A stretch of 64,000 bases of DNA from Lepiota brunneoincarnata (Eukaryota > Basidiomycota > Agaricomycetes > Agaricales > Agaricaceae). A program made the translations under genes and the position numbers. The first letter of the stretch is position 1. Each line of letters opens with the position of its first letter. This document shows, one piece after another, positions 13,231 to 25,250 of this stretch. The stretch covers positions 434,001-498,000 of the forward strand of contig JAEBUN010000029.1 of NCBI GenBank assembly GCA_023014365.1. The letters are read 5' to 3'. The notes beneath the pieces were generated by a model. That model saw only the letters and a program-made list of their open reading frames with translations, did not search any database and had not been told where the DNA came from.

Positions 13231-15998
13231 ATGGACGTCTTCAATCCCAAAATCCTCGACGCTAGCATCCGTGATGTTTCCTCGTGTCTTTCCGACAACC
13301 AAAAGGTCGAACTGTTGCTCTATGCAATCAAGAGTTTGCACTTTGAAGGGTACGTCCTTCCTTGTCTTTCATCCTCTATTGGTTGTGTCGCCCGACCTGT
13401 CTATTTCCCCTCGTGTTTTCCTTTTTCGCGATCTGACTTCCACGGCCCCCCCTCTAGACGCTCTAGAACGGTCATCGAGAACGCAATCCAGTCGTGTCTT
13501 CAGGTCGCCACGCTTGCTCCGGAAACTGTCGCAAAGGCAAGAATTCTCAGAGCACGGGCTAGACTCGCCAATGGCTCCCACTTTAGTGCCCAGGAAGGTC
13601 CGTCTCTCGTTCTCTCCCTCCCTCCCTCGCCTGAAACCCCTTCGCTCATCAATATCATGACGACAGATCTCCAAGCAGCACTCGATGCTGAGCCAGACAA
13701 CCCAGAAGCGAAGGCACTTCTCCATCAACGCTCCGTAACTGTAGAGAAGGTAGGGACCTGATCGGTCATCCCTGGGAGGAATCCCATTGAAGTTTCCCCC
13801 TAGCTCCTTTCCCCACTGCCCATCAACAAGGACCGTTTCTCCATTGAACTATGGCGAGAAATCGCTCTTTTCCTTCCTCGCCGCGACCTCAAATCGCTTC
13901 TCTTCGTTCCTCACGCCATCTCCCGTGTTGCGTCCCAGCTGCTCTTCCGTGAACTCGATCTGCATTTTGGTGAATTGAAATATAGTAGCAACGACGAGGA
14001 CGACGACTGGAGTAGCCATGAAGCCCACGTGAGGGCCGACGATGCAGCCCGGCATGCTCAACGCAGTGCAGACATCCTCACGCGGATAATAGTAGATCCT
14101 GCATTTGCCCACTGTGTGCGGACACTGCGCATATTTGCATCCACTCGAGATGGCGGTCTCGCGTTCCAGACAGGTACGAGAACCCTCTCTCCCCTGACAA
14201 CATAAGCGCTGGAATGTTCACACGCCCGATTAGGAATGCTCACGAACGCCCTTCCAAAGTTGGTCAACCTCCGAAATGTTCACATTTCGTCTGGTGCAGA
14301 GGGTCTACCGCCCGTGCTACGCATCCTCCAGTCTACCAACCCGCGTCTCCGTGGACTCTCATTACAGTTTGTGTGCCTTTATGCCAAGCATCAACGCGGA
14401 GCACTCACGTTATTCACAGATCACCAGACTATCCCGCTGATCTCTCCTTCCTCGATCTCCGCTACATCTCACACTTTGGGTATACCTGCCCTCCAGTGCC
14501 CACTCAGACGCATAGTTCAACACAAGCATACGCTTCCCTTCAGAATGTCGCCTCGTCCAACCGTACGACCTTACGCACGATAAATCTCTTTACCCCATCT
14601 TGGGCATTCCCGGCCCATGCTCTATCACTGCGGAATCTTACACGAATTCATTTTGCTGGAACATTCCCAGCCAGTCAACCCGGCGGCCCAAGTCCGAGTT
14701 TATCCTCAGGCCCTTACGTGCATGCACACGCGATCTCAGAGTTGATTACGCACGGACGGCAACTCGAGTCACTGTCAATTGACTGCACTCTTCTCGAGAG
14801 CACAACGCTCTCTGCCCAGTTCCGCACCGACCCAATCCCACCTATCCATCCACATCCTTTACCCTTCCTCCGCCACTTTGCGTTTACACTCCGGACTCTT
14901 GGTCGTCGAACGGCAGACAAGGATCTCTTCCCTTCCATTGCTTCCTTCCTCCGCGGGGCGCTCACAGCTGCAAACACTCCAATTGGTTGTTGACACGACA
15001 CCCTCCTCTTCGAACGTCGGCGGAGGAGTAATTGGGATTGGAAACTTAGATGCCGTTGGTTACGATGCGTCTATTTGGGGTTTGTTACCCAGTCTGGGCG
15101 GCCTCAAAGCTGTCAGAATGACGTATCCAAGGGACCTGGCGCCCGGTTTGGCGGGATGGTTAATTCCTCGTAGCGTCAATGCCCTCGGTATGGAACTTGG
15201 TGCCCAGAGGTTGAGTGGAGGTCTGGATGGTGGCCTCGGCCCAGCAACAGGGATTGGCCAAGATGTCGTGGGGTTCTTCGCGGTATGTTTCTTCCCAATA
15301 TGTTGCAACTCTTTGATTCACCCTCGCTCTAGCAATTAAAACCTGGTCTACCTCCCGACTTACGATTCGCATTTTTAAATGATATACCGATTTCTACGAG
15401 GATTATCCATGCGATCGTCGAACACGGTCTCCCAATGCTCCGAGTCATCAGAGTAGGAAGCTGGTTCTGGACTGTTACCAGGAACCAGCCCGGCGGTCTC
15501 TCATCATCCTTACACCTCGGTTCCTCATCAATCTCAAACAACACACCCTCACAACTGACGCCAACGCATCACCACATACCTAACCACGCCCACGGAGGAC
15601 ATCTGCACACCCTCGCTCTGACTCATTCTGGGAGCTCTTCGCACCCCGCCTCCTCGAATCCTTCAGGATCTTCACATCACAGCCAAAAAGCGCCATCGTC
15701 ATCTTCACCTTCGTCGCATATGCACTCCCATGTCGTGCCTAGCTCGCACTCGTCTTCCTCGTCCTCACACGGGGGCTCATCGTCCCATGGGCCTATGGGA
15801 TCAAGGCATCAGCAGAGCAGTGGTGGTGGTGGTGGTGGTGGTGGGATGTTAGAGCTTGAACCGTGGCCGATGAGGAGGGTGGTTTATCATGCTGCGGAGT
15901 GGTTGGAGTGGCTTGGGTGTGAGGAGGCTGCTGTTGCTGCTCTTGGGACGACGAGAGAGGCGGAGGCGGAGGGTGTGGGTGTTGGTGTTTTTAGGTGA
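13231..15998 (+). CDS. F-box/LRR-like protein with TPR-like N-terminus; one apparent frameshift
   Basis: Starts MDVFNPKILD at 13231. Exons joined by good splice sites: introns 13350-13457, 13598-13666, 13750-13803, 14174-14233, 14367-14419 and 15283-15332. The first three exons give a TPR-like pair of helices (ENAIQSCLQ...ALDAEPDNPEAKALL). The fourth gives a typical mushroom F-box-type core (FSIELWREIALFLPRRDLKS), then leucine-rich-repeat-like sequence to about 15470. The C-terminus is very Ser/His-rich and includes a polyglycine run encoded by a GGT microsatellite (about 15820-15845). Between 14954 and 14959 the frame shifts: removing one G from the GGGG run at 14955-14958 would join two clearly coding halves. 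This is either a consensus error or a fresh inactivating mutation. Role inferred: SCF adaptor. F-box call good; start and last exon less sure. Confidence 0.7.
15820..15846 (+). repeat. GGT trinucleotide microsatellite
   Basis: A pure run of GGT units inside the last exon of the preceding F-box gene, encoding consecutive glycines. Length polymorphism between strains is expected and would remain in frame. Confidence 0.85.
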
Positions 15999-16329
15999 TG
16001 GCTGGCCCGGTGGGTTTTGCTTTTCGATTTTTGTTTTATTTTGGTATTGCATAGGTTATTTGGCCGCTTCAGATTTGAATTCTGAGCATTGTTGTCATGA
16101 AATGATGTGTTCAGGGAAAGGGTCGACGCCTCCGATTGGTAAGTACGAGTGATTTCTACGCCCAGTGTCGCCTTGGACCATTCCGAAAATGTAATTACGT
16201 ATCTCAGTAAAGGTACAGTGTTGATTATTCTTGGTGAGTATCTGCCGGATAACAAGCAACAAATCTTCTGGTGAAGGGCCCACATGGGAGGGAAAGACAC
16301 GTTCAGTTCGATAGTACCTGTAGAATGGG

Positions 16330-16515
16330 AATTTCAGACTGGGGTCGTTGGCTTTCCATCCGTACGAGTCGGTTCTGTTTTCGGTTTCAGGGTCGCGGCA
16401 TTTTCATGATCCTGATTCGGAAGAGGATTCGTCGGATGATCCTAGAGACTCAGGAGATTGTAGTGAGGTCGAAGCGGGAGCTGCGGCCAGGGGGTTGTGG
16501 ATTCGACGATTAAGA
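16330..16515 (+). pseudogene. WD40-like C-terminal fragment (possible WRAP53/TCAB1-like relic)
   Basis: An open stretch reads LAFHPYESVLFSVSGSRHF followed by an acidic Asp/Glu/Ser segment. This resembles the last WD repeat and tail of WRAP53-like WD40 proteins (HP...L.S.SG.RHF). No matching upstream WD repeats can be found with sensible splicing, so it looks like a fragment. Alternatively it is the last exon of a gene whose other exons I failed to recognise. Confidence 0.25.
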
Positions 16516-18789
16516 CGTGGAAATTCGATTCGAGAGCCGAAGTGGCTGCTCGTTGATCAAAGATCGATAACTATTTATCAATCCCATGTTTAGTATTTTC
16601 AGGCTTTACCGGTTACTACTATCACAGCTTTGCTTCTTTATGTTCCAAATCCCATCTACCTCGCTTTGTAGAGGAAGCTGCAAGGCTAGAGCCTTCATGT
16701 TCTTCAATAAATTTTTGGAGTCTCTACAGAATCTTGTGAATCGAATAATGTTGTGATGCCAAGCCACTCCGAAATTCCACTCTGGTCAAGGAAATAATGC
16801 CCAGCTCCGGACGCTCTCTGTCTGCATCCTGATTCAAGTTGGATCAAACCCTATTGATAAACGAGGTAAGAATATGTTACAAGCATCGACCTGTTAAAAC
16901 ATGTTTTTCCGGTCGCCGGTGGAGCAACCTTTTGTCCCGGATTCACTCTAACCGCCATGCGGATTTTCACCCCCCTCCATGAATTTGCTGGGCCTTCGGA
17001 CCTGGTTTCCACTTTTAGAAAACACAATAAGAGAATGGCCTGGAGGCTGGGGTATTCAAGGCAGATCTGCATAAGAAAGGGTCCGATTCGAGAGCCGGAA
17101 ATCTGTCGCATTGGGCACCCCGCAAGCTTTCAAATGTTAGGGTATTTTTCAAAAGAGGAAGAGATATTATCAGATAAGGATATGATGTCAACAAAACCAA
17201 TTGTTAACGGGGCCCCAACATTCCGAGGAGAAGAAAGACAACTGGCACTCGCAAAGAGGGTGTAAAACAGAGTCTTACACTGATGTGTCCAGATAAAAAA
17301 AGATATGAATGATGAATTGCAAGTGATGTAGAGCGATAAATGGGGGGACTGATGCGGGTTTCGTCCCTTGTGAAGGGGCCTCATCAGAGGGCTTAACCGC
17401 TGCCCTAACCCGCCTTGGCTCATGTAGCGATGGAATTAGGCTACCTAACTTAGTGTGACTGCGGGGGAGCACGAATCCGGGTAGGTAGAATAGGGGGGCT
17501 GGGCCTGGGGCATACCTCCTACTCGAACCCCTCACGGCAGGGTGCCTGATGAGAGGCCGGCCCACCGCGTAGTCTCTTACACCGCGGCCCTTTTCGCCTG
17601 TCTGTCTGTGTGATTCAGACCTTAGGTAGATCCTTACTTAAGCATCAGGCCGGCCGTCTCCTAAGACGGGCAGCAAGCTGTGAAAGTGCGAGGTCTTGGA
17701 ATCCAACCAAGACAAAGATTCACTGTTGGTCACGCGGTTCTGGTGAGACCTTCTGTTCGGATTGCGAATGACACCCATACAGTACTTCTTGATTATCACA
17801 AGTATGGAAGGTTCTTCCAAAGCCTTTTGTGAGCCAGATCACCTTGAAGCATTCCACATCAGAGAAACATAGGTATCCCCGAAGACGGTCGGGTCACCTA
17901 AAGAACCACCCCAGCCGACGCAGGGCTGACGAGGCAAGTTCACCCCCAAAAGGCAGGTCTAATGGCAAGGGGGTGCATAAACCCATAGCAGATGGAGGGT
18001 GCGAGAACACGTAGCACTAGGGGATCCGTAAAGCCATAGAGAATGGGTGATGTATAATCTAAAACAAATGTCCGAAGGAGGGCGGGACCCCGTGTGATTG
18101 GTCGAGAAGCAGAAGACGGACATGGTTGTTTTGCAGCGAAAGCCACGCTGATGGCCAGCAGCGTGGCACTCCAGCTTTCGCTCATTTGGGATGCTTATGC
18201 TGTTCCATTCGGGGCACCTGGTTACATCAATGGGTGGGTGTAATTGGGTGTGTCGGATGATGATAATGCCAGGGTTGGCGTGTTGTAGGGTGGCCCCGTT
18301 GTTGGTAACGTGTTCGCCAGGTTGAAGGTGTCGGGAATTGTCAGTAGTTGGAAAGGATGCTGGATATGCGTGGTATACACGCAAGATTGAAGGTTGGCGA
18401 GCGAGGTATGTACTAGACTGTACATACAAAGAGGTGGTACGACCATGCCACGTGCCCTCCTCTGTCCTGCTCTGTGGAGTTGAGTCATTGGAAGTAAACT
18501 AATCTGTGATTCCTGCTCTTTCGAACGTGTGGGCCGGGGGTTACAATCCCTAAGGCCGTGGATACGAGTCGATTTACAAACCCCATGAGGTCGATCCGAT
18601 GCATTTTTTAACGAAAGAGGGGCTACACGACGCTGCACCTCGACTCCCCCGTCCGAGTCATGATTGCAGAGAGACAGTATCACGTCCCTGAAAAGGACCG
18701 GAACCTATAAAAGTCATGGCCTCGTCCGTAACCAGATACTTGCAGAAGGCCTATTGCCCCCAAGACACGTCGGGATGTGTCGCAACTTC
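16516..18789. other. Intergenic, nothing recognised
   Basis: CpG-normal sequence without a supportable gene. Frames reach about 150 codons on the minus strand (17959-18429, 18222-18683) but overlap each other, have no domain and no consistent splicing. No tRNA-like A/B boxes were convincing. Confidence 0.4.
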
Positions 18790-19310
18790 CAGTACGCCCG
18801 AACGCACACTAATTTCCCTTACCCCGTTAATTCACTGACTTCTCGATCAGGAAATGTATAGTTTGCGCTGTGGAAGATGCAGCAGGAAAGCCGTGTCGCA
18901 ATATTATCGAAAAATCCGTAAGTTGACTATTTGTCCCTGCCACATTCCGTTACAATCTTTAATAATTCTGTCCCTCTTTTAATTCTGTCCCACCTCCGAA
19001 GCGCGATATAGAGCAAGTAAGCGTCTCGTATCCTGCAGCTTAACCACATTGAACATTTGTCAGGAACGATGTAATGACCCGTTATGCCGCACCAGCACGA
19101 CGCATGACCCAACTCTATGTGGTGCACACGAGTGCCATTGGCCGTATGTGCTAACTCATAACGATTTCATCACAGGCTAATACTTAGTGTCCACCGCCAA
19201 GTTCGAGGGTCGTTTTGATTAAGGGCGAGTTTGTAACGTATTGGTTTTGAGCTCAAAACTCATGTTCCTGGAGAGAACTACCTTGGTCGCTGCCGGTGGT
19301 GCAAGGCGGC
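18790..19310. repeat. Direct repeat copy 1 (CpG-containing)
   Basis: About 520 bp matched by 20845-21370. Shared landmarks include a run of CTGCCACAT...ACAATCT, the phrase GGCTAATACTTAGTGTCCACC and GAGCTCAAAA...CTGGAGAG. This left copy keeps its CpGs; the right copy has lost nearly all by C-to-T and G-to-A changes. No coding potential recognised; probably an old non-coding or LTR-like repeat. Confidence 0.6.
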
Positions 19311-19359
19311 GCGCAACACAATAACATATTCTCGTAAGCACCTCCGGAGGCGCCGGCCT

Positions 19360-19600
19360 GATACGTGAGTCGCGTCGTGCCGGAAAGAAAGAAACAACGC
19401 AAAAGAGAAAGAAATAAGGTGCTGAGCGTGATCGACAGGAACGATCACTGGGCTTCAGAAACATGTAGGTTGGTTGGCGGAAGAAGAGGGATTGAGGAAG
19501 AGCTGAGACGAGAGGCTGGGTCGTGTATTGACTGGCGAACGAGCCTCCCAAACCTATAGTATAAGTGTTCGCTATGTTACACTACTCTTTCCTATGCCCG
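19360..19600. repeat. Dispersed repeat copy (partner at 44890-45100)
   Basis: Shares a diverged block with 44890-45100: GATCACTGGGCTTCAGAAA versus GACCACTGGGCTTGAAAA, then a purine-rich stretch and (T)TGACTGG followed by GA.C...CTCC. The copy here is CpG-containing, the other CpG-depleted. Identity of the element is unknown. Confidence 0.45.
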
Positions 19601-20844
19601 AAAACTGCATAAGGAAAAAACGAGGTATTAAGAGCTAGGATAAAGCTGGAAGGCAGAGAGGAGGAAACAGGGGGAAATTAGGAAATTTTTACAGCTACGT
19701 GAATGAAAGTTAAAAGAGAAGGACAAAAGAATTGGCTTGCGAGGCGTAGAGTGTCCCGTGCAAGAAGAAAAAATTGAGCCTATGATCAGCGTTCAGGGGG
19801 AAGAATAGGACTGGAAAGGAAATTTCTCCTGCGAACATATGAAGCTGGAAACGGAACGGGGAGATTGTCGAAATGGTGATGCCCCCTTAGACATGGGCGC
19901 TACGAGGGTTTTGATCCGAAGTTCGTCACGGGTTCGTCACCAGTTCGTCCTCCGCAATCCACAAGAGGACGTGTGGTGGCCATTACACAAGCAGCCACCC
20001 ATCCACCTCTACAGTAACCGTGTGGATAAGTAAGCAAGACACTGCGTTCATTGGTGTGCGTATCACCAACGGTTTGTCAGCGCCTAGTTCGGGTGCTTGG
20101 TTTGGACACCGAAACACTGCGTGGCGTTGTCACGTGCAAACGCGCACTTTCTGTTTGGGTCGATGGCCAGTGCCCAAGGCTATGAAAGAATGGAAGGCCA
20201 GGCCCCCTGGACGTTCGGCCAATGATACACATGTACTCGTCCGATCAAGAAAGGGCAACTGGTTTACTGGGGTTATATCCCTCAGCTCAGATACAACATT
20301 TATAACCCCCAACACTGCAGATCCCACCTGAGAAATTTGACCATCGCCGATTTCTGAACCCACCTGTTTTAACAAAAAAAGGGGAGCTGTATGAGGCTGT
20401 GCGGCGACTGAGGCTCAACGAGCATGAAGCGTTCGTTTGAATGCTTAGGACGCCGTGCACATGACCATCGAGCAGGCCAAAAGTTCCAAATGGGATCGAA
20501 GCATAGTTTGCAGATCCAGCAAGATACTAACTAAGGTCCTTCCTTACATTGTAATGACAGAAGCCTGGTTGGGTAAGAATGCCTGAGGAGGGTTGGGTTG
20601 GGTCGTTACTGTTGCATCCGATTGCTCCACAATTGCAAACAAGGACCTGTATGGTGTCATTGGAGCCTCAGAGCAGTTGTTGTAAAAATATGTGAGGTGC
20701 CAATGGGATCATGTCCCCCCGAAAAGGATCAAACTATAAAAATTGTAGCTTCGCTCATAATATTTTTCCGCACTCCCCTCTGGTCCTCAGATATCGCAGA
20801 AGTTCTCTTCCTGACAGACACACTGGAATAGTGTCATGGAACCC
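19601..20844. other. Spacer between the two direct-repeat copies
   Basis: No gene supported. It changes from CpG-normal to CpG-poor towards its right end, marking the left edge of the transposon nest. Confidence 0.4.
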
Positions 20845-21370
20845 AGTGCTCCCAAACACACTTTTTTCACTTATCCTGTTCATTAGTTGAGCTCTTAGTT
20901 AGGGTTGGGCACTGTTGCAGTAAATCCAAAGGGACAAAGACATGCTGGCACCCTCATTAAAAAAGGGCATAAGTCAATATTTATTTCTGCCACATTGTTG
21001 TTGCAATCTATAACAATTCTGCCCCTCTGGTAATTCTTTCTCACTTCTCAGCCAGTTGTAGTTGTCATGAGTATCTTGGATTCCTATTGTTTAACTGTGT
21101 TAAACAATTATCAGGCCCAATGTAGTAACCCCCTCTGTAGGACCAGCCCGACACATGACTTAATGAAATTGTGGTGAACATGCATTGCAGCACCAAGTGG
21201 TATGTATTACCTCAGAATGATCCCATCAGGGGTTAATACTTAGTGTCCACCCCCAAACCCAGACATAGATTGCAGTACCCTAGTGAGTTTACAGCCTCAT
21301 TTGGCTTTTAGCTCAAAAAGCTCAGGTCCCTGGAGAGGACTTTAACTGTTGGTAGCTGGAAGTGCCATGC
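20845..21370. repeat. Direct repeat copy 2 (CpG-depleted)
   Basis: Diverged partner of 18790-19310. Most differences are CG in copy 1 becoming TG or CA here, as expected for methylated CpG decay or a RIP-like process. Confidence 0.6.
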
Positions 21371-21964
21371 AGACCACAGGGATGCATACAAGAGGGAACA
21401 TTTTCCATGCAGGACCCTGAAGCACTAGTCTGCAGAAGATGTGTGGTAGAAAAATAGCCCAATGTGATTTGCACTGGTTGGGGATGGAGTTCTTGTTGGA
21501 ATTAGTGATTCTGGCAAACTGGCAGAATGCCCCTGACCACCTCATGGAGGCCATGTTGTAGGTAGATTATATACATCTGTAGTTTACCAGTAGTCCTTGT
21601 CCATTTACCCTCCCTTCCCTTCCTACTGTCACTCTGTCATTATCTCTCATGAATACATGCCTTCATCATTGTCCACCTTCTTGAGTTGATTTCAACAGTT
21701 CTGAAGAGCACCATACATAGCATGTTGTGTGAGTGGTGAGGTCTTAAGGGCTGGAAGGATACATGTCTTAGAAAAATGAGGTACTTACTTGGGTACTTTG
21801 AGCTTTGTGCAATGTCATACAGTAATTCAAAGGAGGTTTATTGTATCCAGTGATTTAACAAGACCACTTGACAGCATTCATATGTACAACCTGGGATCTG
21901 GTCATGTACATGAATTGTGATCTCCCACACTGAGTATTGCTCCTCTGATAAAGGGGTGTATATA
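21371..21964. other. CpG-depleted non-coding stretch
   Basis: AT-leaning sequence without an intact gene. It ends at the TA target site of the first Tc1/mariner element. Probably decayed repeat DNA. Confidence 0.4.
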
Positions 21965-22189
21965 CAGTGGGTCAAAAAACTGTCCCAATGTTTTCACCAT
22001 TTGGAAAGATCAGCTAATAGTGGACCAAGGTGATTATGTCAATACTTGGGAAAATAGACAATGATAATATAGCATATTGAGATCCTGACTCCGCTTAAAT
22101 CACGTGATTCGTCCGAGAAGTAATGGATTAATTAATCATTTAAAATATTAACTCATTGGGACAGTTTTTTGACCCTCTGTCATTTTCCT
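21965..22189 (+). repeat. Tc1 element A, left inverted-repeat arm
   Basis: 225-bp arm. The outer edge CAGTGGGTCAAAAAACTG recurs inverted at the inner edge (about 22153-22179). It pairs along its whole length with 23301-23526. Confidence 0.85.
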
Positions 22190-22375
22190 AAAATCTAGTT
22201 TTGGACAGGCCAAATCAATACAAAATCAAATGTGGGGATAATACAAATTGTTATGTGACCTCTTCTATATCACATGATTATATTGAAATCACTTCAACCA
22301 CCCTTTCTTCTTACTATTACATTATAGAAGCTATATCTTCTACCCAGTACTCTCAAGTCATTTTTCTTCTTCAGC

Positions 22376-23310
22376 ATGGCTATTCCCTGTAATAAACTCA
22401 GTCTAGACTAATCTAGGTAATAGTACTATTGAGTGGATCAAGAAAGAAGTTGATCAAGATAAGGAAAACAACAAAGGAGGACAACCCTCCATGCTTTCTT
22501 CTTAGAATAAACAACCAATAATTTATTAGATCACTACTGGGAAGCTGGACAATGCTGTTCAAGCTACCCAATTCATCTCCTCTATCCTCCTCACTCCTGT
22601 CACACTTCAAACAATCTGAAATATGCTCAAGAAGAACAATTTCTGGTCTGCTATTAAGACCAAATGACCTCTTCTTAAGAAGCAACACTGAATTGCTCAC
22701 TTCAAATTGCCCATGAGCACAAGGATTGGACTATGGAAGATTGAAAATGGATATTATGGACAGATGAAACAAAAATGAACAAGCTTGGGTCATATGGGAA
22801 GATGTATAAGGGGGAAGGACTCTTGGACAAAACTATTATTCCTACTATTAAGCATGAATGCAGTGGAAGGGAGTAGGAATGCTAATAGAAGTTGAGAGGA
22901 TCATAGATATGGAGCAGTACTATGAGATTTTGGAGTGTGGGATAGTGAATAACTTTGAAACTTTAGAAATAGAGGAGGAGGAGTGGATATTCTAGTAGGA
23001 CAATGACCCAAAATACAAGTCTGAAAGGGCAATAGAGTGGTTTTAAGATGACAATATGCAGATTCTACTATAGCTTGCACAATCCCCTGACCCCAATTCC
23101 ATTGAACACCTCTGGATATACCTGAAGGACTGGTTGAAGGGATATGAGAAACCACCTAAGGGAATACATGAATTATGGAACAGGTTGGTGGTAAAGTGGG
23201 ATAGGATTGCTGCAGAAAGGTGTCAAAAACCTATAGCAAGCATGACCAGAAGGCTCAAGATAGTTATCAAGGCAAAAGGAGGCTATACAATATATCAATT
23301 AGGAAAATGA
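22376..23310 (+). pseudogene. Tc1/mariner transposase relic (element A)
   Basis: Starts about ATG 22376 (MAIPCNK...). It shows the Tc1-type order: a helix-turn-helix region (badly decayed), first catalytic Asp in WTDETKMN (about 22755-22780), second Asp in the DNDPKYKS motif (about 23000), the AQSPDPNSIEHLW motif (about 23075-23115) and the usual C-terminal KAKGGYT. Several TAG/TGA/TAA codons and frame shifts break it; most stops fit C-to-T or G-to-A changes. The gene ends just inside the right arm. Confidence 0.75.
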
Positions 23311-23526
23311 TAGAGGGTCAAAAAACTGTCCCAATGAGTTAATATTTTAAATGATTAATTACTCCATTACCTCTCGGACAGATCACAGTGATTTAAACGG
23401 ATTCGGGATCTCAATATGCTATATTACTGTTCGCTATTTTCCCAAGTATGTACGTAATCACTTTGGTCCACTATTAGTTGACCTTTCCAAGTGGTGAAAA
23501 CATTGGGACAGTTTTTTGACCCACTG
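23301..23526 (-). repeat. Tc1 element A, right inverted-repeat arm
   Basis: Reverse complement of the left arm with scattered substitutions, again containing the internal inverted copy of its outer edge near 23313-23335. Followed by TA. Confidence 0.85.
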
Positions 23527-23659
23527 TAAGCTGGGAAATGGGGATACCAAGGCTCTTGTTGCAAATAAAATGAGCAACAGTAATCACAAAGGGGGAGGAA
23601 TTCAATGTGGCCTATATTCCCCAGGATTACTGTAAGCCATATGGCATTGGGTAAAGATA

Positions 23660-23875
23660 CAGTGACTCACAAAACTGTTCCAATGTTTTGTATTTTTGAC
23701 TTAAAGTAGTAATAGCTCAATGAATAAAATGGCTAAATTTGTGAAGGTATTTACAAACATAGCCAAATATATCATATCTGACCCTGCAAAGTTGCGTTAT
23801 TACATGTAATACTTCCAAATGAGGTAATTATAAATTTTGTAAGCATTTTAAGTCATTGGAACAGTTTTGTCAATG
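23660..23875 (+). repeat. Tc1 element B, left arm
   Basis: 216-bp arm. The outer edge ACAAAACTGTTCCAATG recurs inverted at the inner edge (CATTGGAACAGTTTTGT, about 23854-23870). Inverted partner at 43899-44109. Confidence 0.85.
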
Positions 23876-24829
23876 GTGATTTTTGATACTAATCCAAGCA
23901 ATCACATAACTCTGTATGAAGGTTTGCAAGTTTGAGAGGGGAGGCAAGCGTTGGAAGAGGGAGAGATCACAATAAGTCTTTCAAGATAGAGAGTAAATAT
24001 TTTTTTTTACTGGAGGATGAATCCTCCCACTTCTACATTAAATACAGTAAAGAAAGTAATATTATGTTATTCGTTGGTTATCAGAGAAGACAGTGAATGC
24101 ACACAAAAAGGAGCAAAATTGTATAACTACGAGAGGCTATGTAAGTGAAACAAAATGTAGCAAAGACAGATTTTTGTGAAACAGGAACCTGGAGAAAAAC
24201 TTACATGTATGCTAGGAAGGAAAAGGTAGCTAGAAGGAAGGAGAGGGAACAGCTGTACTAAAGGTGTAGGAAAACTTAAGGAATGAAGAAAAATTTACAT
24301 ATATTCAAACGGGAGGGGACTTATCTGAAGACTGAGGGTACATGTGGCCCAGGGTCGTCACTCCATTCCATTGTTTGTCATCTGAGTCCTGATGCTCATC
24401 CTCTTCCATATCATTTCCACGCATAGCCAGGAGGTTACTCCCACAATTCCATTGATTGTGAATCAACAAGGTTATGTGACCATGTGTCTTTGACATATAA
24501 ATAGATGTGCTGACAGCCATGTCCCATCATTCTCAACCCCCCCACTTATCATGAAGCCATTATCTTCTACTCTAAAGAAAACTATCCTCTCTATTCTAAA
24601 TTCTCATTATTCCTATACTAAAATTCAGGCAATTACTGGTGTTGGGTGCAGTACCATACCCAGACTAGCCTCTAAAAATTGTTCCAGCCTTACCAAATCA
24701 CTTGGAGGACATTCTTCAAAAACTCTCTACCACCAATATCTGGCATGCTATCCATCTTATCTCTGCTAGCAAGGCTGAAACTGCTGTAGATATAGCCAAA
24801 TTGCTTACTCCCATCATTGGGACATCAGT

Positions 24830-25212
24830 TGTTACCCGGGTTAGGGGTTCACTCTTGAGTAGCATGGAGTTCGACACAGGATGTCTATACAGACTTGGTC
24901 CTGTCCTACTAAGTGTGACTTGGAGACGACGGAGCACTATAAGTCCAGCCGGTTATGGCAAAGAGGTATAGGAGGCAAGAACTTTATAACACTAAGATAA
25001 GGATACAAGGTATTGTACTGTATCCTTATATACTTCTAAGTGTGGCTGTACTCCTACTATAATAGTCCGGACCAAGGTAATTATGAGTCAGAGATAAGAA
25101 ACATGAGGCATATGGTAATAATAGTCCTTCTGATGTACACTACTGATGGTTTCATAGTGACATGGGAATGTAGTTAAAAATAACCGTCCTTCTGATAAGA
25201 GTTCTGATACCA
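24830..25212 (-). repeat. Outer element, 3' LTR
   Basis: 383 bp. In element orientation it begins TGGTATCAGAACTC and ends CCCGGGTAACA. Nearly identical to 42743-43126. Confidence 0.9.
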
Positions 25213-25250
25213 TTAGGTCCATTTCTAGAGTTGTTTTCCATTACAACTCG

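Larger units (their letters stand above)
21965..23526 (+). mobile_element. Tc1/mariner element A, complete ends, dead transposase
   Basis: A 1562-bp element bounded by TA duplications (21963-21964 and 23527-23528). Both ends start CAGTGGGTCAAAAAACTGTC when read inward. The terminal inverted repeats are long: 21965-22189 and 23301-23526. Each arm has at its inner edge an inverted version of its own outer edge, so each arm alone looks like a small palindromic element. The internal gene is a Tc1-type transposase with many stops. Defective, likely immobile without a helper. Confidence 0.85.

Noticed and set aside
15820..15846. Short-period repeat considered as a CRISPR-like or regulatory array
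   Set aside because: Pure GGT microsatellite encoding glycine; no spacers.
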